From Typha latifolia (lineage: Eukaryota; Streptophyta; Magnoliopsida; Poales; Typhaceae), in the NCBI GenBank assembly GCA_019914945.1, contig CM034102.1, forward strand, positions 6,561,501 through 6,625,500: a stretch of 64,000 nucleotides of DNA, read 5' to 3'. A program made the position numbers and the translations under genes. Positions 11,280 through 23,645 of this stretch are shown one piece after another. Every line of letters starts with the position of its first letter. Position 1 is the stretch's first letter. A model generated the notes under the pieces. It was not told the origin of the DNA. It saw nothing but the letters and a program-made list of their open reading frames with translations, and made no database searches.

Positions 11280-12585
11280 TTTCCTTCTCCTCCTCCTCCT
11301 CTCCTCACTTCTCTTCTATATTCCAATCTCAATCCGATTTAGAACTAGCACCAATATAGAGCTCAACTCCTTCCTCGAGGCCTTTGGCCGCCACTAGGCC
11401 ATCGTCACCCAGGTCTCTCCCTCCCGACCCTCATTCTCTACGTCAATGATTTCTACAAATCACACGACTTCCATCTTCACCTCTGTTGTGATGTCTCTCT
11501 AGGCTACCATGAGGACTCCCTCCTCTTGCCCCAATTCATGGCGAACATTGTTGTCGCAAGCGAGGCCTCAATTGTTGTGCCACTATTGTTCTCCATGGAG
11601 GCCTTTGTAACTTGCTCTTGGCCTTCGTCTACTGGTGATAGAGTGAAGCTTTCTTGGATTGGAGGAAGCAAAGTAGGGAGGTTAGAGTGGAAATGGGAGA
11701 GGAGGATAGGATTTGGAGAAGAGAGGCCATGGAGTTTCTAAGGCTAGGAGAAGGTTGATCTCTTTCTTATTTGGAGCATTTTGTTTTTGAATATTTTGGG
11801 AGTATTTCATGTTAATGGTGCCTTAGAATGAGGTTGTTCCTTTCTTTATGATGAAAAACATGAATAAGAAACAAATGGACAGGGATGCCGCCCCATCCTA
11901 GACAACCATGATCTACTGAGGAAGAGGTGGCAGCTAGTACTGGCTCTCAAACTTTGAAAAGGTAGGCATCCTTAGCCATAAAAATGATAGCACAGCGTAC
12001 AAAGTCTGACATTGGCGATGCCTCCATCATATGCTACCACACTACCTTCCCACCCCATCTAGGAATGTCTCTATCATCCTTAAGCTGATGGACGGCGAGT
12101 CCCTGGACTCTGTCCTCTGCCATTGGGGCTACTGCCCCTTCCTGGATTCATATGTTACGGAGTCCATGGTTGGCTACCTTTACTATTAGTTTGGCTTACC
12201 TTGATACGTCATGGTACGTTACTAGGGAAGTTATGAGTATGTGAGAAATTAATGCCTCATAACACCTTTTAACCGTGTGGTTCATAGATTTTTGGATGCC
12301 TCACTAGAATAGTGAGGTAAGGGATAAAGCGAATGTCATTCACAATGTCAATAAACACATGAGAATATTAATGTTGCAATGGTGGTGATTTGGCATAGGT
12401 AGAACTCCTCTTTAGGGAGGGGCATGATGTTTAGAATTAAGCGGCTTTGACTAGCCCGATATTGGACTCTTAGAATAAGAGTCCCCATGGCACTTGTGGA
12501 GTGCTAGCCCAAGGTTTGCGTGTGCGATGCATGCTTAATAATAATGTGGTTTAAGATAATCTCAGTGGCACAAGGCCCATGATAT
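11280..12585. other. Coding-like but unrecognised degraded sequence
   Basis: Between 11360 and 11740 one plus frame stays open for over 100 codons (LILYVNDFYKSHDFHLHL, then the frame at 11526-11741). A second coding-like block lies at about 11970-12190 (ILKLMDGESLDS). I recognise neither. There are stops between the blocks, so this is most likely transposon or captured-gene remnant rather than a working gene. Confidence 0.3.
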
Positions 12586-12593
12586 TATGTGGG

Positions 12594-13388
12594 TAGGGTT
12601 GTCAAAAGAAATGGGCAGCTCGGGCTTGGCTCAGCTCGGAGCTGAGCTAAGACTGAGCATCCCTAAAAGTCTCGAAAATAATTTTGAGCCAAACCTGAGA
12701 TGGAGCCGGCTCGCTCAGGCTCGGCTCGTTAGGCTCGGTATAAATAAGTCAAACCATAATAAACCCTTAATTCCCAAATCCCAATCTTCTTACTGCCTCT
12801 CCCAAATTCCCAAATTCCTCCTCCATCACCACCCGCCTTCTCCTCCACCTTCTCTAACCTGCCTTCTCTTCCTCCTTCTCCACTATGAGGTTTGACTCAC
12901 CTCCTCCTTCGGTAAGTCCACTCCTCATCCTCCTCCTCAAGCTGCCGCCCCATGTTTGTCTTCCTCCTCAAGTCGCCGGCGCCTCATTATCGTCCTCCTT
13001 CGCCAAGCTGCCACCTCGTCATCATCCTCCTCTTTCCAAGTCGCCACCTCGTTGTCCTCTTCCTCCTTCACCAAGTCGCTGCCTCATCGTCATCCTCCTC
13101 CTGTGCCAAGCCTCCGCCTCATCGGCATCGTCCTCCTTCGCCAAGCCACTACCTCATCCTCCTCCATTGGCTTGGGCTTGATCTAGCTCAGTCTAGCTTG
13201 ATCTAGCTCAGCTTGAATGAGGCTTGTTAATAGACTTATTTTAGGCTCGACCTCAGTTCGGGCTCGGTCTGGCTCAGCTCAAGTTGAGCTGAGTCGAGCT
13301 TGAGCAAAATTATAAAGCTTGAAAGTAATTTTGAGCCAAGCTTGAGCTGGAGTCGGCTCGCTCAAGCTTGACTCGTTTACACCCCCTA
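12594..13388. mobile_element. Non-autonomous hAT element, copy 1
   Basis: Left end TAGGGTTGTCAAAAGAAATG and right end (reverse complement) TAGGGGGTGTAAACGAGTC are short inverted repeats of a common plant hAT type. Flanks TATGTGGG (12586-12593) and TATATGGG (13389-13396) match at 7 of 8 positions, the 8-bp duplication size of hAT. Both subterminal regions are dense in GAGCTCGGCTCG-like words. The middle (12890-13170) is a minisatellite of CGCCTCATCGTCATCCTCCT-type units; the Ser/Pro/His/Leu-rich frames it opens are by-products, not genes. Confidence 0.85.
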
Positions 13389-13396
13389 TATATGGG

Positions 13397-13790
13397 TGGA
13401 TATTTAGGGAGGCTTCTCATATGCCTCACTATGTGCTACCTTATCCACTTATACTATCTCAATAGTGGAGCGTGCAAGTGATAAGAGATAGTCTAGTGAT
13501 ATATTGATCTACCATGATGGATAAAGCTAGCTGGGCATGCAATGACAGGTCGAGACCCTTCGTTGGTGCAACCTTGGAGATTTGTGGGCTTTAATGTGGC
13601 AATTGCTAAAAGACACTTGCGAAATCCGTGGAGGTAGGCTAAGGACATAGACAACAATGTGCTATGAGGCATTGATGGGCATCATTGTGAGTGATGAGAG
13701 TTTGGTTAGCAATCTTGCAAAGAACAAAGCTTGGGTGTAGAGTGCCACAGTAATGCTTGCTGGAAGGCATCTAGTAGAACATATGTAGTG
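13397..13790. other. Spacer between two hAT-family elements
   Basis: No gene, RNA or repeat that I recognise. Confidence 0.3.
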
Positions 13791-14017
13791 TAGGATTGTC
13801 TAAACGGCCCTTGGGCTTATGATGCTTGTGGGCTCGGCTCATTAAGAGCCCGTTCTAGCTTGCTCGAGCTCTAAACTAGTCGAGCTGAGCCAAAATTTCA
13901 AGCTCCAAAGAATTATTGAGCTAAGCCAAGCCAGCACTAACTCACCCAGGCTTGGGTAATATATGTATATATAAGATTTAGAATCATTGGATCTTAGATC
14001 CAACGATTGATATGATC

Positions 14018-14027
14018 TATATAAATA
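14018..14027 (+). promoter_or_regulatory. Candidate TATA box of the hAT transposase gene
   Basis: TATATAAATA, about 1 kb upstream of the transposase ATG at 15025 and just inside the left end of the hAT element. Position suits a transposase promoter with a long 5' leader or intron; not proven. Confidence 0.35.
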
Positions 14028-14184
14028 AGAGAAAAACCTTAGCTTCTCTCTAAACCAATTACATATCCTGATTGACGCTTAACTCCATACCTTCCCTAGT
14101 TCCCCAACCCCAAACCCTCTATAGCTTCTCCACAAAAACCCTAGCTTCTCCATTGAAACCCATCTTCATTGATCACCAAAGGTG

Positions 14185-14455
14185 ACCATCTCCATCTTCA
14201 CCACTGAGGCACCGACGACGACCCTCTTGAGTCTCTACCGAAACCCCATCTTCACCACCAAGACGACACTAACGGCGATCATCTCCTTCTTCACCACTTA
14301 GGCACCAATGGCGACCATCTCTATCTTCACCACCGAAGCACCGACAACAACCCTCTCTAGTCTCCACTAAAACCCATCTTCACTACTGAGGTGACACTGA
14401 CGGCGACCATCTCCTTCTTCATCACCAAAGCACCGACAGCGACCCTCTTTCACCT
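14185..14455. repeat. Tandem repeat, unit about 129 bp, in the hAT 5' region
   Basis: Two full imperfect units start with ACCATCT at 14185 and 14314. Each contains shorter internal repeats of the type CATCTTCACCACCGAGGCAC and CGACGACGACCCTCT. There is no open coding frame. Confidence 0.7.
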
Positions 14456-15024
14456 ATACCGCCAAATCCATCTCATTCTCCACCGCTAAAAGTCAGTTAA
14501 TAATCTTTATAGCTATTAGTTAATAAACTTGATGCAGAGTTGGTCTCTCTATCTAGTAAAGATCAACTGTATGGATCTTAACAATTATCTTAATGCAAAG
14601 TTGGTCACTCTTTGGTAAAGAACAACTTGATGCATAGTTGGTCAGTTAATTATCTTAACAATTTTTTTCTAGTTAAATATGAATCTTACAGTTGAGAATG
14701 AAAATGATGTAGATAAGAGATTTGGATTTGTTCTCACTTATTAGAGGGTAAATTAAGAAAACAGTGTCCTTTGGACTAGAATTTTTCTTTTTCACAAGTA
14801 AAGAAACACAGTGCTAGTCTTCCTCCTATCTAAAGTTTATTCAATTACAACTGTCATGTTGCTATGGGTGCATTTGATGTTATTTCTTTCCATGTTGGTA
14901 TCGGTGTATTTGATGCTAGTTGCTTTTCATTCACCAAAATAGTGGTTAAATTACTAGCACATTTATTTTATTAAAATTATTGTTTTTACAATTGTCTGGT
15001 ATACTTTATTCATTTGAATAATCA

Positions 15025-18000
15025 ATGGCCTCTCCAATTAAACTTAAAAAAGATCTGAGTACTAATAATGTGGAGATAGAAGAAGTGCAACTAGAAAATA
15101 AAGTAAGAAAAGGGAGAAAAAGAGTTTTCACGTCTGGGATGTTTTTGATGAAGTTGAGGTATTAGAAAAGAAACAAAAGGTAGGGAAGTATAGATGTAAA
15201 TACTGTCAAAGGTTATATTCCAAAGGAAGATCGGATGCACTTCCGCCTAAAAAGACAAATGAATGATTGTCTTTATATCAAAAACAAAGGAAAAAAAGCA
15301 AGGAACGCTCAATTTCTCTTCACATGAAACTATAAATGTAGAGATTCCTATGATTTTTAATTCAACTTCATCATCCTTTGATCACGCAAAATAAAAAAAT
15401 TTTTTAGCAAATATGATAATTGTTCATGAATATCCTTTCAGAATAGTTGAACATATTTGTTTTAATATGTTGATGAAGGTATTAAATCCTTATTATAAAA
15501 GAATTTATAGAAATACCATAAAAAAATATGTCTAAAAGTTTATGAATTAAAAAAAGGGAAGCTAAAGAAGAGCCTTCAAGAAGTTGATAAATCTCATGGA
15601 CATGCGATTGTTGGACTTCTAATCAAAGAATTGGCTATATGTGCTTGACAACACATTATATTGATCCTTTGGTAGTTACAAGCATGCATTATTAGTTTCA
15701 TTGATTTGGAGCCACTCACATTGGCACAATTATTTCTAATGGATTTCTGAAGTCTCTTGGATTGGATAATGCTTCAAGTAATGATGTAGTTGTAACGCCC
15801 CCGTCCGGCACGGACACGTGCACGCCCATGCGCCCATACGGCACGCGTGGCGCACGCGACAGGATGGGCGGGGCCCGTCACGCATAGATACTCTCCTGTG
15901 CACGTATAATCATGACATCATCAAATAAAACCTACTAACTTATCCATAATCATATAATCTATCACCAAATAAATCATACTATTAACCAAATAAACTTGTT
16001 AACATGTGAATATCCAAGTCCACAATAGTATACACTAGACCATTACATAATCTGGTAGGACCCACACAGGCCACAGCAAACCATCAAAATACAACTAAAA
16101 TGACTAATATAAGAGTACACTATAATTCAACTTGTATTATATAATCCATCGTCTAATACAAAAGAGAACAAATATCAAATACTGGTACAACTCAATTCCT
16201 ATATATACTATCATCTATACTGTCTCGCATCTATAGCTCACCTCATCATCGCTCTAAAATATTTTCTCAAGATATCTCAAGTCGCTATCACGTACCACAT
16301 ATTTGAGGGGGTTAGAAAAAGAAATAAAGAGAGTCATGAGCAAAAGGCTCAATGAATAGATCTTACCCCGAATCAATGATGCCAAACAGAGAGTAAATCA
16401 TGTACTTGGATAATATAAATCGAAAGAGCATCATGTCATGAATAAGTATATGAATGTTCCTCAATAATACATAAATGAAAAATAAATAACATGTCATGTC
16501 ATAACTGATAAAATATATAATATTTGACAATGTATAAATAAATCTCCATGTCATACCATCATCATAACTCTCTCAAATATAACACATATGATGTATACCG
16601 ATCATGATCATGCTATGATATCAAATGCAACTACTTATGATGCATATTGACTATTCGATAATTCAACACTCGGTACCTGGTCTCAATATCATGTCCGAAG
16701 GCTCAGAGCATATTCCGCCACCCACAAGAGTATCTCAAATATAATCATACCCCGCCACCTGCTAGGGTATTAACATCCATCCAGACTGGGCACCCACATA
16801 GTTGATAGAAACCTCGTGAGGATAACTCGCCACATATGCCCTAGCGAACGACATGTGTTCGAATGTCTACTGCGCATACAGACTAATGACCTCGGACGTA
16901 AGACCAATAGGATAGTGACTATGTCGAGCGATCAATCATCCACCAAGCGCGTCCTAACCCTCACGCCCACTCGAGTATCCTCACGCTTTCTATCAACTAT
17001 CCTATCAATCACATTTCATGCTTTCCTTCTAAATGACAGATCATATGCATATATCCAGTACGATAATAAATCAATGCATAATAAGAATTAAAGTGGAACA
17101 GGAATCAAGAAAAAAATAATATAATGTAGTCTTCAACCATGTAGTCAACACATGCATACTCATATTACAGATCAACTGGACATAACATTATAACAGTATA
17201 ATCATTTCTTATCACCAATGTGCTCATATCCCAGATCAACCTAATTAGATGCATGATAAAATATGCTCGACTGTAATTATCTCTAGATAAAGTCATATAA
17301 TCACGCTGAAATATTTAAGTAGTATGATGTTAGCCGTTTATCTAATTAGAATTAATTCAATTAAAATATAAAGGTTTATTAGGTTTAGAATCACTTTTCA
17401 TTATTTTTGATTACATAACTAGATCTATAATATAGATACGATTCAAATACTATAATTATATTATTATTATAAAATGTTAGTTATAACATAGGGAGAAGAG
17501 GCCTGTTTCCTTTTATATGAGAGTATTTCTAAATATATAATTATAAAATAAAATAAAATAATAGGCTAAATAAGTATAGACAAGGTCTAATTATAATTAA
17601 TTTTATAATTTATACACTATCTTGATTAATTAGGGACAATGCAGTCTTTACTCGATAAAATAATAAATAAATAACTAAATAAGCTTAGTATTATATTTGT
17701 TGCAGAATAATCATAAAATTAATAGAAATACTTAACATATATATGATGAGGGTATTAGAATATAAATCTAATAATTATAATTTATAAATCTATATATTAA
17801 TCTAATAGATATATAAATAAATAAATAAATATAAGTAATACCTATATTTATACCTAATTAATTATTAATTATAAAAATTATCATTAATAAAATTATATTG
17901 AAGAATATATAATATTATTAAAATAGTGAGAGAGAGAGAGAGAGTAGAGAGAGGATAGAGAGTGATCGAGAGAGAGATAGAGATAGAGAGAGATTTAAAG

Positions 18001-18900
18001 AGAGAGGGAAGGCGGTGGAGGAGGGGTTGCGGTGCGCTGGGGCCCATCGCGGCCAGCTGGCTGCAGCCCGTTGGCTGCGGTAGCGGCAGTGGGCGCATGG
18101 CGCCCCCACCACACAAGCTGCATAAGCAGTTTGCATGGGCACGAGGCCGACCATAGTGTGGGCGGCGACGTTGTGCCCAATTTTTTTTTTATAGTTTGGG
18201 TTGTTACAGTAGTAGCTAGATGCTTGAGGGCTAACTTGATTCAAGAGGAAACTATATTTCAAAGGAACATTCTTTCATGTACGATATTGTGCCCATATTC
18301 TTAATTTGATGGTACAAGATGGTTTGAAAGAAATCGAAGAAGTGATCAATAACATTAGAGGGACAGTGAAATACTTAAAAAAGTCTCCTAATCATTTATT
18401 TAAATTTGGTAAAATTGTTAGACAACTGGCTTAACTACAACAAGAGGGTTATGTATTAATGTTCCTACCAAATGAAACTTCACATATAATATGCTAGATT
18501 CTGTCTTCACATACAAGATAGTGTTTAGCCTATATGAAGATAGAGATGCTAATTACAAGTGGCTTTCTACTGAGTAAGATTGGTGCGAGTTTGATAAAAT
18601 TTAGAAGATACTGTTAGTAATAAATGATCCTAGCACTTTTAATATATTAAATTGGTAGAAAATGAATACACTGAAATTCCCTCTTATGTCTAAGATGGCT
18701 CGTGATATTTTTTCTGTACAAATCACTACCATAGCATCAGAATTTGCCTTTAGTGCTGGAGGGAGGGTATTAGATGATTATTGAAGTTCTTTGACTCCGA
18801 AGATAGTGAAAGCTTTGGCTATCACTGTGAATTGGGTTAGAGCTACTAAAAAAATAATGAAAGTTATAACTTATAATTGAAAGTTAAACATTTTTTATTT
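15025..18900 (+). pseudogene. hAT transposase, BED finger to hATC domain, interrupted
   Basis: Transposase gene of the surrounding hAT element. From the ATG at 15025 the order of blocks is: BED zinc finger (VWDVFDEVEV, YRCKYCQRLYSK); FRIVEHICFN; CDCWTSNQRIGYMCLTTHYI; then GLDNASSNDVV at about 15760-15790, where a solo LTR is inserted. After the LTR it resumes at 18214: LNLMVQDGLKEIEEVINN, the KYLKKSPN block, and the C-terminal dimerisation domain (KMARDIFSVQ, IASEFAFSAGGRVLDDY, SLTPKIVKAL). Single-base frameshifts and stops occur on both sides, so it is dead even without the LTR. No functional product is expected. Confidence 0.85.
15791..18208. mobile_element. Solo LTR, 2.4 kb, inserted in the hAT transposase
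   Basis: Begins TGTAACGCCCCCGTCC and ends GGGTTGTTACA, with an exact 5-bp duplication GTAGT at 15786-15790 and 18209-18213. The inner part contains no gag or pol. Near the right end lie a (GA)n tract (17926-18003) and a GC-rich block (18010-18180); the small frames there are low-complexity. The insertion splits the transposase within the NASSNDVV motif. TGTAAC...GTTACA termini are common in plant Ty3-type LTRs; orientation cannot be fixed. Confidence 0.88.
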
Positions 18901-18938
18901 CAGGAAGAAGATATTGAAGAAGAGGATATTCATATTGA

Positions 18939-20467
18939 TGTTACAAACTAGATATGGACCGATCTGAAAGTAAGAAAATTATAAAAATTTAAATGGTGGT
19001 AGCCTCACGAGGTAGAATTTTAATGGCTCTAGTTTCATATCAATCAGATATCTAGATGAAAAGATATAATTAAAATAGTGGAGTAAAATTAGAACGAAGG
19101 CAAAATGATAAATATCTGATGTTGCGGCGGTCGTCGGAGGGTGGTAGACGACCAAGGGTGGTGATGGATAGGGCTGTCAAAATAAAACGAGCAGTTTGGG
19201 CTCGGCTCGGGTAAAGCTCGAGTTTGGCTCGGCTCAGTTAGAGATGAGCCGAGCTCGAGCCATCAAAACCGGCTTGAAATTAATATTGAGCCAAGCCTGA
19301 GTTGGAGCCAGCTCGCTTAGGCTCGATAGGATCAGTATAAAAGGGGTGAGGAAACCCTAATTCATTAACATCTTTATCAAGAGCTCCCTAATTATAAACT
19401 TCCTCCCCAAACTCAACCAAAATTAGAAACCTTTGCCCTTTTACCTAACAAGAGCTCCCTAATTCTACAAATCAATCAACATTCACATCCACAAACCCAA
19501 CAAAATCATCAAAAGACAAGATCTAACCATGCTCTCGCCCTACTTGTCGTCGCACTGTCTCACGTCGAACTCGGCGAGCATGAGGTGGTTGGGTTCGTCA
19601 TCAGCGGTGTGGGTCCGAGGACCATCTTGTAGACGATGTAGTCTTTCCCGATCGACTCCTTATGTCCGAGTAGCCATTGCACTGTGAGAGTATTCAAAGA
19701 GACCTCGGCGAGCCTCAAGCATGAGGTGGTTGGGTTCGCCATTAATGGTGTGGGTCCCGAGGACCATCTTGCAGATGTCGTAGTCTTTCTCGGCTGGCTC
19801 CTTATGGCCCGGGAGCCATTGCATGGTGTGAGTCTTCAAAGACGCCATGAGAGAGAGAGGTGAGAGAGAATAGGCTCATTTGATCATTTCAGGCTTAGTT
19901 AAGTTGAAATAGGTTATGGCTTGGCTTGGGCTCAATCTAGCTCGGTCCAGTTTGATTTGGCTCGGCTTGAATGAGGCTTGATAATAAACTAATTTCAGGC
20001 TCGGGCTCGGCTCAAGTTGAGCTAAGGCGAGCTTGAGCTAAATTCTAAGGCTTGGAATTAATTTCAAGCCGAGCCTGCTCACTCAGGCTCGACTTGTTCA
20101 CACTACTAGTGGTGGACGACCGTAAGGTAGGGTGGCTTATAGAGGTGATGGTGACGATTATGAGTTGGAGGTAGAATTAGGGCTTCTAACTTAGATCTAA
20201 TCCTAGAAAAACAAATGGCTATGATTAACTTATTCTACTCCTAGTCCTTTTATATAAAAAGGTCGGGTACAATGAGTCATACTTGGACTTAACCTTAAAA
20301 GCTTATACAGCTCGAATTAGGACTTATTTTGAAAGCTTATATAACTTAATTGAACTTATCTTAGTGCCTAAGAGCTTACATAAGCATAAATTAATTAAAA
20401 AATAAATAAACTCGATCCATCGAGCTCAATATTTTTATAATACAATCTGATCTCACAGTTCATATCA
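18939..20467 (-). mobile_element. Solo LTR, family B, copy 2, carrying a nested hAT element
   Basis: Plus-strand limits TGTTACAAACTAG (18939) and CATATCA (20467), flanked by exact ATTGA repeats (18934-18938 and 20468-20472). Homologous to 9028-9815 and, inverted, to 46033-46664. On the minus strand it reads TGATATGAACTG... to ...CTAGTTTGTAACA, and a TATA-like TTTTATATAAAAAGG lies near 20250. The 940-bp hAT element at 19169-20108 sits inside it, so the order of events is: large hAT first, then this LTR, then the small hAT. Confidence 0.88.
19169..20108. mobile_element. Non-autonomous hAT element, copy 2
   Basis: Left end TAGGGCTGTCAAAATAAAAC, right end (reverse complement) TAGTAGTGTGAACAAGTCG. 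Flanks GTGATGGA (19161-19168) and GTGGTGGA (20109-20116) match at 7 of 8 positions, and copy 1 of LTR family B (9.2 kb) shows the sequence uninterrupted (GGTGGTGATGGACAGCCGT). Subterminal GAGCTCGGCTCG-like words are dense at both ends. Two minus-strand frames (19560-19848) overlap an internal duplication with GAGGTGGTTGGGTTCG; not a recognised gene. Confidence 0.88.
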
Positions 20468-21099
20468 ATTGACTTGCCAAATTATTCATCACATATGTAT
20501 AGTATTACTACTGGTATTTTTTGAACTTGACTAGTGCTCATTAACATTTGGTACTGACTACTGCTTTTGTTACTATAGTGATCACTATCTAATGAGAAGA
20601 AAAAAGTACTATAGTAAAATAGAACTATTGCAATGTGAGAATGAGGATTAGGTTCTATAGGGTATATCCTTTAATTAGTTCACAAGAAAAAAGGAAATGT
20701 CACAATCAAATGAGGAATGTATTTATTGGATTAAGGACTTGACATAATAAAACTAGTAGCTTTAGGGCAATATTGTTTATGTAAAATAATTTTGCTGGTC
20801 ATTGACCTCATTTTTGTTGTAACATACTAGTAGGCAGTAGCTTTAGTTGCCATTTGCATCAAGAGATGGTTTTTTTTCCTATTTTCTATTCTAGAACTTT
20901 TGAGATGATTTATACTTTTATAGAACATAATTCATATTACCAGTGTGAAAGATAATTTTGTATTCATATTAATTATTTTCTTTGACTAACTATTTTCCAA
21001 TTACTTGTAGACAAATATGGCACTACTAATCAATGTTTATTAGTGGCAATCACGGAGTGTAAATGTGTAGTGGAGTCTTACTTGTTTTATAACCTTTCT

Positions 21100-21275
21100 G
21101 AGAAATTTTTAAATGATCAATTACTTTTAACTCTTGTGGGGATAATATTTAAGTGATCATTTTCTTGTAACTCTTGTGGGGATAATTTTTAAGTGATCAA
21201 TTGATTGTACTTATAACCCCTTGTAAGGATAATTTCTAAGTGATCATTTGCTTGTAACCCTAGCGAGAATATTAT
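21100..21275. repeat. Tandem repeat, about 45-bp unit, four imperfect copies
   Basis: Units contain AAGTGATCA, TTGTAACTCTTGTGGGGATA and ATTTTT. It lies near the 3' end of the large hAT element and could be part of its subterminal region. Confidence 0.65.
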
Positions 21276-21513
21276 TACTGTAACTTTTTATTGGTTTTGT
21301 AATTTTTGTAGAAGTATTTTTTACTTATTAATTGCACGTAAGTGATCAACAATTTTGATTTATTTTTTACTCACTATTATAATTTTGTTGAAGCTTTAAT
21401 TCAGACTTTCAAAGTCTGTTTTTTCTTTCTCCTATTTAACTGTAAAGCCCATAAAGATTATACTCCAGCCCATTCAGCCCACGTCGCTCAAGCTCGACTC
21501 ATTTATACCCCTA

Positions 21514-22357
21514 GTACAATGTAGGTTAACTGAAAATTTATTGCAATGATTACTTAATGATGTGCATGAGCTGCGCAGAAAGCCCATGAGAATGCGAATG
21601 CAGAGTGAGACGTGTGCAGCATGTTAAGAAGGCTATGGGGTGCTTTAGAACTTCAGTGGCATGATGTCATGCATGGCAATGACTATGCGAAGGCATGTTG
21701 AGTCAGTTGGGGAAATATACTAGTAGTAGTACTATATGGCATTGTTGGGGACGAAAATGCAAATAGGACTTGCGATATCGATGTTCCTTGATGACATTGG
21801 TTGTTTAAGTTGTGAAACCTTATTTTGGGATAACTTAGACTAGAAACCTAAGAGGTCAACTTCATGAAGCAACTAAAGAGGAATATCAAGTCTAAGACAA
21901 GACTTGGAAGTTGGCACTTGGGTCGAGGACACTGTTGCGGTTGGGACTAAGATGGCATCAAGACGCCCACATGCAGGTACTCTTAATAAGAGTTTATGAA
22001 GTTGCATTTACTTGATAGTATTGTGGACGACTCTATTGGAGAGTTGGTCGTGTTTTCTTTGCAGAGGGAACACTCATGGTGTAGCGCTGAGAGGGAGCTC
22101 GAGGAGCACGCTTAGCCAAGTTATGCAATATCGTCGCACAAGAGGGTTGGTCTTAGTATGTGATAGAGGTGTTCCACGAGATTTCGTTAGGTGAAAATTT
22201 TAACCCCTGAGATGGTGCTCATCATGATCTCAGCTTAGGCTCTTGCAGCCTCACCATTCTCAGTAGACGAGATCAAGGAGTGATGGAGCGCTACGGTTGT
22301 TAATTTTTAAGGAGCATTTTAGTAATTTGATTAGTAGAGTTACATAAACATCACAAC
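21514..22357. other. Spacer between the hAT element and the LINE
   Basis: Short plus frames (for example 22012-22194) have no recognised domain. Probably old repeat sequence; nothing specific supported. Confidence 0.3.
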
Positions 22358-22448
22358 AGATTGGGAGGTGACAGCATTTGCAATGATAAAGATTTGATGG
22401 TTTCAATTCGGTTAGATGCATGCATCACATGAAAGAGATCTCTTAAAG

Positions 22449-23645
22449 ATGTCGTCCCCTTCATCCTCGGAGGTGGCGGGGAAGGCACCGTTGGCGTCGA
22501 CATGAGGTAAAGTTGTGCACTCGAGAAGAGCTTTCTCATCCAAAGCTGCTGAACATGAGGAAACACCCAGTCAGGAAGTGAAGGAGGGTGAGAGCCAAGG
22601 TGGAGTGAGAAACAAAACTTGGGCATCTGTAGTTGCAAACAACTCCAGCAACAACAAGGTGACAGGGAGGATACCGGAAGAGATTTTGAAGAAGCTGAAG
22701 GTGAATACGAAGGACTACGTGATTATAGATCCAAGTACTCTTGACAAATGCAGGGAAAGGTGGAAACTAACGTTGTTCAGAAGATTCCTTGGATACCCTT
22801 TATCGCTGCCTATATTTAAAGCCTTGTTGGCGAGGTTATGGAATGGTATTGATGGTTTTGCTGTTTCGGATATGGCAAAAGGGTTCTATGTTTTCCGCTT
22901 CAAGAAGGAAGAGGATTTGCTCTATGTGATAACAAATGGTCCATGGATGCTAGACGGGAGGGTGCTCAACCTGATCAAGTGGAGAAATGACTTCAGACCA
23001 TCCCCTAAAGCATTTCAAACGGTGCCTGTTTGGATTCGGCTACCGGACCTCCCACAAGAATACTAGGAAATCGAAAGTCTGATACCAGTAGCAGCGTACT
23101 TTGGCAAACCGTTGAGGGTTGACGAAACCACGATGGATCACTCACGAAGTCGATACGCCAGAGTCTGTGTTGAGATAGATTTGAGCAAACTGCTCAAACA
23201 ATGTGTTTGGTTAGGTCTCAAAACCAACAACCTAGAACGAACGGTTGAGTATGAAGGCATTCCACAAGTTTGTTTTAGGTGTGGGAGAGTTGGCCATGTT
23301 ATGAAGGGTTGTGCTGAGACGAGTGGCATGAAGGACCAGTACCAAAAAAAGGAGAAGGACGGCGAAAGCGGAGATAGAGGCAATGCGGAGGAGCAAAGGA
23401 GAAGTGCGGTGGAAGCGGAACAGTCTACGTTTGGTCCCTGGATCAAGGTTCAAAGGCGACATAAGCCACAACAGCATTGGCAGCCGCTCAACCGGCCGGA
23501 GATGGCCGGAAGGGCGGAGGTGCAAGTAGTATGCCGAGGCAATCATAGCCTGGGCATCAACCTACAAACAGCTCCACTAACGAGGGTGGCCACCAAAACT
23601 GTACGAGAGACCAGAGGTAGGGGGTTGCTCCAAGGCAGAAGATGA
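22449..23645 (+). pseudogene. LINE ORF1 (DUF4283 and CCHC zinc knuckle)
   Basis: RNA-binding ORF1 of the L1 element. One reading frame runs from the ATG at 22449 (MSSPSSSEVAGK) to 23645, interrupted only by a TGA at 22503 and a TAG at 23064. The TAG follows LPDLPQEY where the family has W, so one G-to-A change made it. Domains: DUF4283 (about 22700-23230, with LWNGIDGF, YVFRFKKEEDL, VWIRLPDLP, YARVCVEIDL), then a zinc knuckle CFRCGRVGHVMKGC (CX2CX4HX4C) at about 23274-23315, then a basic tail. The tail ends where the LTR retrotransposon begins shortly after. Pieces of the ORF1 3' part may continue at 33523-33921. Confidence 0.88.

Larger units (their letters stand above)
13791..21513 (+). mobile_element. 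Large dead hAT element carrying two nested LTR insertions
   Basis: The left end TAGGATTGTCTAAACGG with GGGCTCGGCTC words and the right end (reverse complement TAGGGGTATAAATGAGTCGAGC) are of the same family as the two short hAT elements nearby. Between them lies a transposase gene reading left to right from a BED zinc finger (about 15.1 kb) to the hATC dimerisation domain (about 18.8 kb). Removing the nested LTRs (15791-18208 and 18939-20467, with duplications) leaves about 3.8 kb, a normal size for an autonomous hAT element. The flanks ATGTAGTG and GTACAATG are not a convincing 8-bp duplication, so the exact outer limits are inference. Confidence 0.65.

Noticed and set aside
12885..13206. Overlapping Ser/Pro/His/Leu-rich open frames
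   Set aside because: They are opened by a minisatellite inside a non-autonomous hAT element; composition is low-complexity in every frame.
17865..18304. Cluster of frames on both strands
   Set aside because: They come from the (GA)n tract and GC-rich end of a solo LTR; the last one runs out of the LTR into hAT sequence.
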